This document shows, piece after piece, positions 15,874 to 24,836 of a DNA stretch of 64,000 nucleotides (position 1 is the stretch's first letter; each line of letters opens with the position of its first letter). The DNA lies in NCBI GenBank assembly GCA_027449965.1, contig DAIDKP010000026.1:248001-312000 (forward strand), given 5' to 3'. The position numbers and the translations under genes are program-made. The stretch is from Acidobacteriaceae bacterium (lineage in GTDB: Bacteria; Acidobacteriota; Terriglobia; Terriglobales; Acidobacteriaceae). The notes beneath the pieces were generated by a model that was not told the DNA's origin, did no database searches, and saw nothing but the letters and a program-made list of their open reading frames with translations.

Positions 15874-17136
15874 GTGGCTGGAGATCGCACAGAGAAAGCC
15901 ACTCCCCAGCGACGCGACAAAGCGCGGCGCGAAGGAGATCTGGTTCACAGCAAGGAGCTGACCGCAGCGGCGGGAACGCTGGCCGGAGTGATGCTGATGC
16001 GCTTTGCCTGGACGGAGTTTCTGGCTCGCTGGGCGGGAGTCATCGAAGCCGCAATGGGATTGGGTGGTCCGTCGCACTGGGAGGATGCCACGTTGGCAAA
16101 CACTCTGACGCTGCTGCGTACCCAGATGGGCAGTGTCCTGGCGCCGTTTGCACTGGTGGGTGCCGCGGTGGTGGCGGGCACGCTGGGTGCCGGGATTTTG
16201 CAGACCGGTGGAGTGCAGTTTCATCCTCAGGTGCTGGGTTGGAAGCTGGATCGAGTGAGTCCGCTTGCGAACGGGAAGAATCTGTTTTCGCTGCGTGCGC
16301 TGGCGCGCCTGGGCAAGTCCATGGTGCCTACGGCCATTCTTGCGGTCCTCGTGATTGCGCGGATCCAGCATCAGTGGGAGGTCGCGCCGTTTTCCACCGA
16401 GCGGATGATCCAGCTGGGCGACGATGTGTGGACACTGCTGCTGGTGGCAGCGTGGGTGATGTTTGGCTGGGCGCTGGTGGACTACGTGGTGGAGTGGCGC
16501 AGCCGCGAGCAACGCCTGCGCATGAGCCGCGAGGAGATGCGCGAAGAGTTTCGTGATACGGAAGGCAATCCGCAGATTCGCGGCAGGATTCGCAACTTGC
16601 AACGCCAGGCGCGACGGCGTCGCGTGAAGCAGGATGTGAGCAAGGCCGCCGTGGTCATCACCAACCCGACCCATTATGCCGTGGCTTTGGGTTTTGACTT
16701 CGAGACGATGGAAGCGCCCAGGGTGCTGGCCAAAGGGCGCAATCTGATGGCCGAGGAGATCAAGCAGGAGGCACGCTGGGCGGGAGTTCCTGTGATCGAG
16801 AATCCGCCGCTGGCGCGCTCTCTCTTTCGGGTCGTCGAGCCTGGGCAATCGATTCCGGTCGAGTTGTATGCGGCAGTCGCTTCGATTCTGGCCTATCTCT
16901 ATCGCCAGCGCGTGATGGACAGTGCCAAACATCGACGCTCGCAGGGCGCTGCCACCAAAACGCCCCGAGCCTCTGCCGAACCGCCTCCTGCGGCGCGTAT
17001 CTCCGGCCTGACTCGCAGACGCGGAAGGCCAGGTGCAGCCGGTCCGTCGCCGCAGGCAGGAAATCGCACAAGGAAGCCGACCCGGTCGCAGACCGGCGGT
17101 GACAAGCAGACAACGAATCGTGGAGGCGAGCAATGA
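15874..17136 (+). CDS. flhB: flagellar export switch protein FlhB
   Basis: Membrane protein whose cytoplasmic domain autocleaves and switches export from rod/hook to filament substrates. The 420-residue product begins with the family start (DRTEKATPQRRDKARREGDL) and has four hydrophobic helices between about residues 30 and 212. The autocleavage motif NPTH lies at residues 264-267, so cleavage between N264 and P265 is expected. A basic, Pro/Arg-rich tail of about 60 residues extends beyond the usual end. The start is GTG at 15874, three bases after fliR; the stop overlaps flhA (ATGA). Confidence 0.96.
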   Translation: MAGDRTEKATPQRRDKARREGDLVHSKELTAAAGTLAGVMLMRFAWTEFLARWAGVIEAAMGLGGPSHWEDATLANTLTLLRTQMGSVLAPFALVGAAVVAGTLGAGILQTGGVQFHPQVLGWKLDRVSPLANGKNLFSLRALARLGKSMVPTAILAVLVIARIQHQWEVAPFSTERMIQLGDDVWTLLLVAAWVMFGWALVDYVVEWRSREQRLRMSREEMREEFRDTEGNPQIRGRIRNLQRQARRRRVKQDVSKAAVVITNPTHYAVALGFDFETMEAPRVLAKGRNLMAEEIKQEARWAGVPVIENPPLARSLFRVVEPGQSIPVELYAAVASILAYLYRQRVMDSAKHRRSQGAATKTPRASAEPPPAARISGLTRRRGRPGAAGPSPQAGNRTRKPTRSQTGGDKQTTNRGGEQ

Positions 17137-19262
17137 GCACGGTAGCCGTGGCACCGACGATGCAGGGAGTCCGATTTTCGTGGCTGGGAAGGCTGCGAGA
17201 GTATATGTTGCCGATCGGCGCCATCAGCGTCATCTTCGTCATGCTGGTGCCGCTGCCGGCGGCAGCGCTGGACCTTCTGCTGGCCATATCCATGGCGGCC
17301 TCGATGCTGGTCTTCCTGACGGCGGTTCAGGTGCGGCGAGCGGTCGAGCTGAGCGTCTTTCCCACGCTGCTGCTGTTGCTCACGCTCTTTCGACTGGCAC
17401 TGAATATCGCCTCCAGTCGTCGCATTCTGCTGCATGGCTCCGAGGGGACCGGGGCGGCAGGCAACGTGATCGAAGCCTTCGGGCAGTTTGTGGTTGGCGG
17501 CAACTATGTCGTCGGTTTTGTACTGTTCCTGGCTTTGATCGCGATTCAGTTTCTCGTCGTCTCCCATGGCGCAGTCCGTACCGCCGAGGTCACGGCGCGC
17601 TTCACGCTGGATGCGCTGCCGGGCAAGCAGATGGCCATCGACGCGGATATGAATGCGGGCCTCATTAACGAGCAGGAGGCCCGCCGTCGCCGTCAGGCGA
17701 TTGCGCGCGAAGCCGAGTTCTATGGTGCGATGGATGGCGCAGCGCGCTTCAATCAGCGGGATTCGATGGCGACCATTCTGATTACCTCAATCAATATCAT
17801 CGCCGGACTTTTGATCGGGACGTTGCAACAGGGCGTTGCCTTGAGCGAGGCGGTGCGCACCTACACGGTGCTGACCGTGGGTGACGGGCTGGTAACGATG
17901 ATTCCTTCGCTGCTGGTTTCCGTCGCCGGCGGCATCACGCTGACGCGCACCAGCGGCGCAAACACGCTCTCCGGGGAACTGCGCTCGCAGCTTTTTGAGC
18001 GGCCAGCCACTTTGTATATTGCAGCCGGAGTCTGCGCCGCGTTGACCCTCATTCCCGGGTTGCCCAAGCTGACCTTTCTCCTGGTGGCGCTGGGGCTGGT
18101 GGCAATCGCCCGGCTGATGCGAAGCCCGGAAAGCTCGGCTGCCGCACCGGGTGAAGGCGCTGTGGCCAGTGCGCCGGGAGCGGCGGCGCAGCCTGCGGCC
18201 ATGCAGGAGATGACGGCGTTGCTTCGTATGGAAGAGCTGACGCTCGAGATCGGCTTCCAGTTGATTCCGCTGGTCGACGAGAAGCAGGGTGGACAACTGT
18301 TGAATCGAGTACGCACCCTGCGACGGCAAATGACGCAGGAGCTGGGATTCCTGATTCCTCCAGTGCATATCTCGGACAATCTGCGTCTGCGTCCGCGCGA
18401 GTATCTCTTCTCGCTTCGCGGCATGGAGATTGGCCGTTGGCAGACAGAAGGATCCCAACTGCTGGCCGTGACCACCGATACCACGCGTGGCACCTTGCCC
18501 GGCCGTGAGACGCGCGAGCCGGCCTTTGGCGTACCTGCATTGTGGATTGCTCCGGGACTGGAGGATCAGGCGATTGCTGCTGGATATGCGGTCGTCGATC
18601 CGGTCACCGTGGTGACGACCCATCTGGGTGAGATGATGCGGCAACACGCCTTTGAACTGCTGAGTCGCGCCGAGACCAAACGACTGCTGGACAGCCTGAA
18701 CGACTCTCATCCCAAGCTGATGGAAGAGCTGGTGCCGAAGCTGCTCACGCTCGGCGAGGTGCAGAAGGTGCTGGAGCAGCTTCTGCGTGAGCGTGTCTCG
18801 ATCCGCGATCTGGGCACCATTCTGGAAGCGATTCTGGAATGCGCACCGCAAAACAAAAACGTGGTGGCGCTGGTGGAGGCGGCTCGGCACGCACTGGGAC
18901 GCCGCATGATCCAGCCACTGCTCGATGCCGATGGTCAGCTTGCCGTGATCCTGATGGATGCTTCGCTGGAAGAAGAGGTGCTGGGCACGGTGGCTCAGGA
19001 GGCCGGTCAGCGCCAGTTGATGACTCCGGGACTCATGAACTCCGGGCGCAGTGGCGTTCCCGTCATTCGTCGTCTGGGCGATTCTTTGAGGCAGCTTATC
19101 GGTTCCGCGCCTGCGACGGCACTCCCCGTGCTTCTGTGTCCGAGTCCGGCCCGCTATTACGTCAAGCGGTGGATGGAGCCATGGGCGCCACGCGTTGCAG
19201 TGGTAGCGGCAAGCGACATTCCACCGGAGATCCGTTTGCGCGCCGTGGGCACTCTTCGTTGA
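17133..19262 (+). CDS. flhA: flagellar export gate protein FlhA
   Basis: Largest export-gate protein: an eight-helix membrane domain that uses the proton-motive force, followed by a cytoplasmic domain forming a nonameric substrate-docking ring. The 709-residue product has the FHIPEP signature region (RLALNIASSRRILLHGSEGT), the cytoplasmic loop with KQMAIDADMNAGLI, and the full C-terminal domain. Length is standard. It is coupled to flhB by a four-base overlap. flhF and flhG, which often follow flhA, are absent; a 292-base gap leads to fliA instead. Confidence 0.97.
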   Translation: MSTVAVAPTMQGVRFSWLGRLREYMLPIGAISVIFVMLVPLPAAALDLLLAISMAASMLVFLTAVQVRRAVELSVFPTLLLLLTLFRLALNIASSRRILLHGSEGTGAAGNVIEAFGQFVVGGNYVVGFVLFLALIAIQFLVVSHGAVRTAEVTARFTLDALPGKQMAIDADMNAGLINEQEARRRRQAIAREAEFYGAMDGAARFNQRDSMATILITSINIIAGLLIGTLQQGVALSEAVRTYTVLTVGDGLVTMIPSLLVSVAGGITLTRTSGANTLSGELRSQLFERPATLYIAAGVCAALTLIPGLPKLTFLLVALGLVAIARLMRSPESSAAAPGEGAVASAPGAAAQPAAMQEMTALLRMEELTLEIGFQLIPLVDEKQGGQLLNRVRTLRRQMTQELGFLIPPVHISDNLRLRPREYLFSLRGMEIGRWQTEGSQLLAVTTDTTRGTLPGRETREPAFGVPALWIAPGLEDQAIAAGYAVVDPVTVVTTHLGEMMRQHAFELLSRAETKRLLDSLNDSHPKLMEELVPKLLTLGEVQKVLEQLLRERVSIRDLGTILEAILECAPQNKNVVALVEAARHALGRRMIQPLLDADGQLAVILMDASLEEEVLGTVAQEAGQRQLMTPGLMNSGRSGVPVIRRLGDSLRQLIGSAPATALPVLLCPSPARYYVKRWMEPWAPRVAVVAASDIPPEIRLRAVGTLR

Positions 19263-19361
19263 TGCGCGTTCGTGGTTTTAGACGACCGTATGTACGAGGA
19301 ATGACCAGGAATCACGATCGTTCACGGGTGGAGATGGGCAATCGTACGAGCTGAGAAAGAA

Positions 19362-19391
19362 CAGGCATTGAAGCAACAGGGATTGAAGCAA
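19362..19391. repeat. 15-bp tandem direct repeat between flhA and fliA
   Basis: Two adjacent copies of CAGGSATTGAAGCAA (19362-19376 and 19377-19391, one base different) followed by a partial third starting CAGGCATGAA. The rest of the 292-base flhA-fliA gap (19263-19554) shows no gene. Confidence 0.8.
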
Positions 19392-19554
19392 CAGGCATGA
19401 ATGAGCGGAGATTCATCCGGGCGAAATTTGTTCGGGGCGCAGGGGAGAGATGGATGGAAACCGGGCGCGAAGATGCTCGCAGAGATCGAAGCTGAATCGG
19501 CGCATGGGTGGAATGTCAAAAGCAGGAAAAACCGGGAATCACTGAGGGAGTGCG

Positions 19555-20679
19555 ATGTCCAGGATGAAAGAGAGCCAGACGCAGGGCAGGGAAGAGATTG
19601 AGATGGGCCATCAGCCTGTGGGTGAAGCAGCGAAGCGGATCCAGCGAGCGAGTGTGCGTGGAGCGAAGACGCAACGCGCAGCCACATGGGCAGCTTCCCC
19701 TGAAGGAGAACAGTTGCCGGAGTCGGGCTTGCCGGAAGAGGCGTTTGAAGCAGCGGAGCTTGCGGAAACAGAGACCGCAGGTTCAGAGAAGGTGGACTCA
19801 GAGCTGGAAGCGCTCGATCCAAAGACGCTGGGCACTGGCGTCGGTGGATATCGCGCTGGGGCGGGCGAGTTTACCTCGGAGCAGGAGCGGCTCCTGCTTG
19901 AGCATCTGCCCATGGTGCGCTTCCTGGCCCGCCGCATTCATGAGCGACTGCCACAACACGTCGAGATGGAAGACCTGGTCTCGGCCGGTGTCGTCGGGTT
20001 GATGGATGCTTTCTGCAAATTTGATCCCAACAAGAAAGTACAGTTTCGCAGTTATGCGCAGTTTCGTGTGCGCGGAGCGATTCTCGACAGCTTGCGCACA
20101 CTGGACTGGAGTCCACGCGAACTGCGGCGCAAGGGACGAGCTGTCGAAGAGGCGATTCGGACCTTGACGGCGAATCTGGGACGAGCGCCATCCGAGGCCG
20201 AGGTGGCGCGTGAATTGTGCGTGGAGCTGGATGCCTATCAGCAACTGCTGGGTGAGCTGAAGGGACTGGAGATTGGCACGCTGCACCTCGAACGGAACGA
20301 GGATTCAGGCGAAGAGGAACTGGCCTACATTCCTGGCCGCATCGATGACGACCCGCTCTTTCACTGCTTGCGAGGCGAGATGCAGGAGCGTTTGACGGAA
20401 GCGATCACGGAGCTTCCGGAGCGGGAGCGTCTGGTCATGACGCTCTACTACTACGAGGAGATGACGATGCGCGAGATTGGCCTGGCATTGGGCGTGGTGG
20501 AATCGCGCGTCTCGCAGATTCACGCCTCGGCCGTGCTGCATCTGCGGGCTGCGCTGGGAGATCTGACGCGTCGCGGCGAGAAAAGATCAGGCAAGGCTGC
20601 AACGGCTCCACGCCCGCCCTTGCCCAATACGCTGATCTCTCGCCCGATGACTCGACCGGGCGTCTCGATCCTGCGCTGA
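19555..20679 (+). CDS. fliA: flagellar sigma factor FliA (sigma-28)
   Basis: Sigma factor that directs RNA polymerase to late flagellar and chemotaxis promoters and is held inactive by FlgM until the hook is complete. Sigma region 2 begins near residue 110 (LLLEHLPMVRFLARRIHERL, MEDLVSAGVVGLMDAF) with the FRSYAQFRVRGAILDSLR helix, then region 3, and region 4 with LPERERLVMTLYYYEEMTMR and an HTH ending ESRVSQIHASA. The 374-residue protein is about 110 residues longer than usual because of an acidic, low-complexity N-terminal extension. The ATG at 19555 has GAGGGAG just upstream. Confidence 0.94.
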   Translation: MSRMKESQTQGREEIEMGHQPVGEAAKRIQRASVRGAKTQRAATWAASPEGEQLPESGLPEEAFEAAELAETETAGSEKVDSELEALDPKTLGTGVGGYRAGAGEFTSEQERLLLEHLPMVRFLARRIHERLPQHVEMEDLVSAGVVGLMDAFCKFDPNKKVQFRSYAQFRVRGAILDSLRTLDWSPRELRRKGRAVEEAIRTLTANLGRAPSEAEVARELCVELDAYQQLLGELKGLEIGTLHLERNEDSGEEELAYIPGRIDDDPLFHCLRGEMQERLTEAITELPERERLVMTLYYYEEMTMREIGLALGVVESRVSQIHASAVLHLRAALGDLTRRGEKRSGKAATAPRPPLPNTLISRPMTRPGVSILR

Positions 20680-20823
20680 GAGGGGTGCGGGGACGGAATA
20701 CGCAGAGATCACAAACGGGTCGGAGCGGGAAATTTTCGCTGAGTGTCCGAAAACAGGAAGATCAACGCGAGGAAATCCGGGCTTGACAGACGATTCCAAG
20801 CCGGCTGCGGAGAGAGTAGAAAG

Positions 20824-21786
20824 ATGGAAAAGGTTCTCAAGCAGGATGAGATCGATGCGCTGTTTCAAGCCGCCCGAGCGACCACGTCCGAGGGCGCCGG
20901 AGTGGTCAAGGCGCGCGTTTTGCCGTATAACTTTGCCGCAGCAGGGCAGATTTCAACCGAACAGCTCCGCGCGATCAGCATTCTCAACGATCTGTTCGCA
21001 CGCAACCTGACGCATAATCTCTCCGCCTGGTTGCGGACTCGTTTGCAGGTCAATCTGGTCTCCGCCGAGCAGATTCCATTCAATGAGTTTCTGCTGCGGA
21101 TTCCGGAGATATCCTACGTTGCTTCGGTGCGGCTGGAGCCACTCGGAGCGCTTTCAGTGTTGCAGTTGGATCTGGGCATGGCTCCGGCGATGGTGGATTT
21201 GCTGCTTGGAGGCGAGGGGCAGCCTGGAGAGTTGCGCGAGCTGACGGATATTGAAGAGGCGATTGTGGCCAGTGTGGTGGAGATTGTCTGCCGTGAGCTG
21301 ACCACGGCCTGGCAGACGGTCGGCTTGAGCTTCAACTTTGAACGGCGGCAGATGCAGACACAGACGGCGCGGATTATGCCGGTGACCGAAAAAACGCTTT
21401 GCCTGAGTTTCGAGATTCGTATGCAGGAGACCTCCGGATTGCTGAATCTTGCTTTTCCCGCAGTCGTGGCCAACACCATCCTGCGACGCTTGATCGGGGA
21501 GTGGAGCGGGCGCCGTCGCCATGCGACGGATGCGCGTCGCCGGATCGAGGAGATGGCGCGAAGACTGCAATTTGGCGCAGCTCTGCAGCTGCCTTCGGTG
21601 CGCCTGGAGGCGCGGGAGCTGGAAGATCTGGCGGTGGGCAAGGTGATCCGCCTCAACCTGCCTGTGAATCGGCTCTCCGAACTGCGCGTCGGTGGACAGA
21701 CATTGTTTGAAGCTCAGCCCATTCGTATGGGTGCGCATCGTGGCGCGCGCCTGGAGGCGATGTTGGAAAAAGGAGTCGCGCAATGA
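20824..21786 (+). CDS. fliM: flagellar motor switch protein FliM
   Basis: C-ring protein that binds phosphorylated CheY and controls rotation direction. The 320-residue product starts MEKVLKQDEIDALFQAA, a typical FliM N-terminal CheY-binding segment (LKQDEIDALF), followed by the CheC-like middle domain with the GGEG motif (VDLLLGGEGQPG) and a C-terminal SpoA domain. The ATG at 20824 matches this N-terminus. ATGA overlap with fliN indicates coupling. Confidence 0.95.
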   Translation: MEKVLKQDEIDALFQAARATTSEGAGVVKARVLPYNFAAAGQISTEQLRAISILNDLFARNLTHNLSAWLRTRLQVNLVSAEQIPFNEFLLRIPEISYVASVRLEPLGALSVLQLDLGMAPAMVDLLLGGEGQPGELRELTDIEEAIVASVVEIVCRELTTAWQTVGLSFNFERRQMQTQTARIMPVTEKTLCLSFEIRMQETSGLLNLAFPAVVANTILRRLIGEWSGRRRHATDARRRIEEMARRLQFGAALQLPSVRLEARELEDLAVGKVIRLNLPVNRLSELRVGGQTLFEAQPIRMGAHRGARLEAMLEKGVAQ

Positions 21787-22592
21787 GTCAGAAGCTTCAG
21801 TTTCTCGACTGCTGGATGCAGGTGGCGACCAGCCTGCTGAGTCAGGCGCTGGTGGGCGAGCCAGTGCTGAGCGAGGCATTGCCCAGACCGTTGCCGGAGG
21901 GGTCGTTTGGGTTTGTGGCGACTGTGGATGGCGAGGAGCAGGGGCGGTTTGTCATCCTGCTCGATGGCGGACTTGCCGAAGGGTCGCTGCTCGGCGACGT
22001 GCCGGATGTCCATGCTGCCTGGGGGGAACTGATCCGGGAGACAGTGGAAGCTGCCGCCGGGGATCTGCTGGCGCGGAGCGGCGCCAAATGTCAGGTTACA
22101 GCGTTTGGCCCGGCCAATGCGGAGAACAAGATTACGCGGGCCTTTCAATTGAGCGCCGGAGAGCGAAGCTGGGTGGTGCTGGTGGAGAGCGATCTGAAGC
22201 CGACCCGGATCGAGGATGCGAAGAAGGTGGAAGCGCCTGCAAAAGCGGGACAGCCAGAGCAGGCAGCGGCCCGAGCGGAAGTTCAATCGTCCGAAGACGA
22301 GCCAACCGATACCAGTATGCTCTCCGAAGGGTTGCAACTGCTGCTCGATGTGGAGCTGGAGGCGTCCCTGCGCTTCGGTTCGCGCGAGATGCCTCTGGGA
22401 GAGATTCTCGATCTTGGACCAGGTGATGTGGTGCAGCTCGATCGACACATCACCGACCCGGTCGATCTGGTGGTGGGAGACAAAATTGTGGCGCGCGGCG
22501 AGGTGGTTCTGGTCAATGGCAACTTTGGGTTGCGAGTGACCCAGGTCGCTGAGCCGCAGCGCAGACTGGAGAGTATCCGATGCCTCTTTTAG
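21783..22592 (+). CDS. fliN: flagellar motor switch protein FliN with CheC-like N-terminal domain
   Basis: C-ring protein. The last 85 residues are a canonical FliN SpoA domain (LLLDVELEASLRFGSREMPL, then GDKIVARGEVVLVNGNFGLR). Upstream, residues 1-140 form a separate alpha/beta domain resembling the CheC-like middle domain of FliM or FliY (AAWGELIRETVEAAAGDLLA), and residues 140-180 are a charged linker. At 269 residues it is twice the length of a classical FliN and closer to FliY architecture. It overlaps fliM by four bases, and the next gene starts inside its last 13 bases. Confidence 0.92.
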   Translation: MSQKLQFLDCWMQVATSLLSQALVGEPVLSEALPRPLPEGSFGFVATVDGEEQGRFVILLDGGLAEGSLLGDVPDVHAAWGELIRETVEAAAGDLLARSGAKCQVTAFGPANAENKITRAFQLSAGERSWVVLVESDLKPTRIEDAKKVEAPAKAGQPEQAAARAEVQSSEDEPTDTSMLSEGLQLLLDVELEASLRFGSREMPLGEILDLGPGDVVQLDRHITDPVDLVVGDKIVARGEVVLVNGNFGLRVTQVAEPQRRLESIRCLF

Positions 22593-23539
22593 GATCGCTG
22601 AGCGGGAAGATCAGCCAGAATGAAAGTCAGCCCGTGGGTCAGGATGCATTCACGGCGGGCGACGAAGAGCACACGCTGCGCGCGCCGGATGTTGTCTCCT
22701 CCGATGAGGTGCGCGCCGGATTCTTCTCTCGATGCAGCAACCCGAACTGCGCCACCGGATGGATCCACTTGCTGCGTCGCAGGACGGTGCCAATTTTTGA
22801 AGACGGCTGGACGTGTTCGCAAAACTGTACGCAAAAACGCATGGAGCAGGCCGTACGTCGAGAGATGGAGGGTCGCAACCGGGAGACGCGTCTGTATCAG
22901 CACAGAATTCCGCTGGGGCTGGTGATGCTGGAGCAGCAATGGATTGATGCCGGACAACTGCGGCGGGCCATCGAGGCACAGCGACGGGCCGGGGAAGGCA
23001 GAATCGGTCGCTGGCTGGTGCAGCAGGAGGGCGTCTCGGAGGCGTTGGTGGCTCGTGCGCTGGGTTTGCAGTGGAGCTGTCCGGTGGTCTCTCTGCCCTT
23101 TCATGACGGAGTTGCGATGGCTCCCGCGTTGCCGCGGCTTTTTGTGGATGCGTTTGGTGCGCTGCCGCTGCGTGTCTCGTCGGAGCGATTGCTCTATCTC
23201 GGCTTTGAGGACCGTCCTGATCCGGTGGTGGCTTTTGCCATGGAGCGCATTCTGAAGATGCGAGTCGAAGCGGTACTTGTTCCGGACAGCGAATTTCGGC
23301 AGGCGCATACGCGCATTCTGACGGTGCCATTTCCACGCGTGGAGTTGCTTGAGGTTTCCAGTGAAGCGCAACTGGGACGCGCGCTGAGCCGTGTCGTGGA
23401 AAAGGTAAAACCGGTGCAATCCCGACTGGTTCGTCTGCACGATTTTCTGTGGCTGCGCATGTGGCGCAAACCTGTTTCCACACTGCTGCACGATGCGGAG
23501 AGTATGGAAGACGTGATCTGCGCGCTGAATCAGGAGTGA
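22580..23539 (+). CDS. zinc-ribbon and MshEN/GspE-N-like protein of the flagellar operon
   Basis: A 319-residue soluble protein of undefined role. Residues 52-83 hold four cysteines spaced C-x4-C ... C-x3-C (C52, C57, C79, C83), a likely zinc ribbon. Residues 109-170 match the GspE/MshE N-terminal domain pattern: two helical motifs (LGLVMLEQQWIDAGQL from 112; RIGRWLVQQEGVSEALVARA from 141) each ending in Gln (Q134, Q164), separated by six residues. In MshE-type proteins this arrangement binds c-di-GMP, but here one motif Arg is Pro and both central Gly are replaced, so binding is a guess. The start overlaps fliN by 13 bases, so it is tightly coupled to the motor switch genes. Confidence 0.7.
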   Translation: MPLLGSLSGKISQNESQPVGQDAFTAGDEEHTLRAPDVVSSDEVRAGFFSRCSNPNCATGWIHLLRRRTVPIFEDGWTCSQNCTQKRMEQAVRREMEGRNRETRLYQHRIPLGLVMLEQQWIDAGQLRRAIEAQRRAGEGRIGRWLVQQEGVSEALVARALGLQWSCPVVSLPFHDGVAMAPALPRLFVDAFGALPLRVSSERLLYLGFEDRPDPVVAFAMERILKMRVEAVLVPDSEFRQAHTRILTVPFPRVELLEVSSEAQLGRALSRVVEKVKPVQSRLVRLHDFLWLRMWRKPVSTLLHDAESMEDVICALNQE

Positions 23540-23643
23540 GATCCAGAAACGACGCTGCGGCGAGAGCCGGTGAGTAATTCAGACGTCAGGCCCGGAAGTG
23601 TGAGGAAGGCTCGCGACAGAGGCAGGATGCGCAAACGCGAGGC

Positions 23644-23670
23644 TCATGTTTTTCCTCCTCCAGCCGATAG
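23644..23670 (+). promoter_or_regulatory. sigma-28 (FliA) promoter of cheY
   Basis: TCATGTTT, 11 bases, GCCGATAG: 6 of 8 and 7 of 8 matches to the FliA consensus TAAAGTTT-N11-GCCGATAA with the exact spacing. Transcription would start near 23677, about 75 bases before the cheY ATG. An inverted repeat (CGATAGA, three bases, TCTATCG; 23665-23681) overlaps the -10 box and start. Confidence 0.72.
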
Positions 23671-23752
23671 AGAGTCTATCGAGACGCTGGGCAAGCAATG
23701 AACCCATGCCCTGCAAAACCTGAGCGGATATTGGAGATAGAGGAGCAGCTGG

Positions 23753-24133
23753 ATGAGCGAGATTCGGGTGTTGATTGTGGATGATTCGTCGGTGATGCGC
23801 AAGATTGTCGAGCGTGCCTTGCGCCAGGCTGGATTGGATCCGCTGGTGGTGCTGGAGGCTGGCAGTGGCGTGGAGGGTCTCGATGCTTTGCGCAACAATG
23901 CTGTGCAATTGATTCTCTCCGACATCAACATGCCATCGATGGATGGATTGGAGTTCCTGCGTCAGTTGCGAGCGCAGAAGCTTGCCGATGGCGTCCCGGT
24001 GGTCATGATTACGACCGAATCCAGCGAGGAGCATGTGCGGCAGGCGATTCAGTCCGGAGCGCAGGGGTATATCCGAAAACCATTCACCGCTGAACAGGTC
24101 AAGGAGCGTGTGCTGCCGCTGATTGCAGCCTGA
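23753..24133 (+). CDS. cheY: chemotaxis response regulator CheY
   Basis: Single-domain receiver that, when phosphorylated by CheA, binds FliM and changes motor rotation. The 126-residue product has all receiver residues: acidic pair D10-D11, phospho-acceptor D57 (LILSDINMPSMDG), T87 (MITTES) and K109 (IRKPF). No output domain. Its place after the motor-switch genes and before cheX, with its own FliA promoter, supports CheY rather than another stand-alone receiver. ATG 23753 has GAGGAG upstream. No cheA or cheW is in the window. Confidence 0.92.
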   Translation: MSEIRVLIVDDSSVMRKIVERALRQAGLDPLVVLEAGSGVEGLDALRNNAVQLILSDINMPSMDGLEFLRQLRAQKLADGVPVVMITTESSEEHVRQAIQSGAQGYIRKPFTAEQVKERVLPLIAA

Positions 24134-24350
24134 TCCAAGCAGGCACAGAGCTTCCGAGGTCTGTGCGCGTAGTGTCGGTCTCTTGAGTTCTATTTTCTTC
24201 GGGCCGTGGCAGGGCGAGAGAGTCGGCAAGGCCTGTCGCGGCCCGGCTGGAAGCAGAAGATTCGAGGCTGAGAGTTCACAGCGGCAACTTTGAAGTCATT
24301 CAGGCAAGGAATTCAGACAAGCAAGCTGGAGTCGGGAGGAAGGATCGGTT

Positions 24351-24836
24351 ATGGCGCAGTCACTGCGAGAGAATCTTCAAACGGTTGCGGATCCTGTGCA
24401 TCTGCAATCCACGGTCGAAGAAGTGTTTGGAACGATGCTGGGAGCACAATGCGAGATGGTTCCCTGCACAGGCGCTGTTGCCTCAGAGACGATCACTTCC
24501 GTAGTCGGGTTTGGCGGCATCCTCACCGGGGCCTGCGTCTTTCGCTGTAACAGTGACACGGCCCTGGTGATTGCCGCGCGGCTGACGGGGATGAGCTTCA
24601 CCGATCTGGACGATACGGTCAAGGATGCGATCGGGGAGATCTGCAATATGCTTGCAGGCGCCTGGAAGGGCAAGGTGCCTGATCTTTCGGCACAATGCGG
24701 GCTATCCATTCCAGCCGTCATTACCGGAAGCAACTACAACATCCATGTGCAGGCACCCGAGTTTCGCCTGCATCACTGTTATCGTTTCGAAAGCTCTCAC
24801 TTCGAGGTCACGATCATCTGCGACGGATTGCAGTAG
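24351..24836 (+). CDS. cheX: CheX-like CheY-P phosphatase
   Basis: A 161-residue protein of the CheC/CheX/FliY phosphatase superfamily. The diagnostic helix appears as DAIGEICNMLAGAWKGKV (about residues 89-106), where the E-x-x-N pair supplies the acidic and Asn residues used to dephosphorylate CheY-P. Only one such motif is present, as in CheX, and the fold length fits. Directly downstream of cheY, it is the natural signal-termination partner. The start at 24351 is preceded by GGAGGAAGGATCGGTT. Confidence 0.88.
   Translation: MAQSLRENLQTVADPVHLQSTVEEVFGTMLGAQCEMVPCTGAVASETITSVVGFGGILTGACVFRCNSDTALVIAARLTGMSFTDLDDTVKDAIGEICNMLAGAWKGKVPDLSAQCGLSIPAVITGSNYNIHVQAPEFRLHHCYRFESSHFEVTIICDGLQ

Noticed and set aside
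20782-20811. TTGACA upstream of fliM as a sigma-70 promoter
   Set aside because: No acceptable -10 hexamer lies 16-18 bases downstream.
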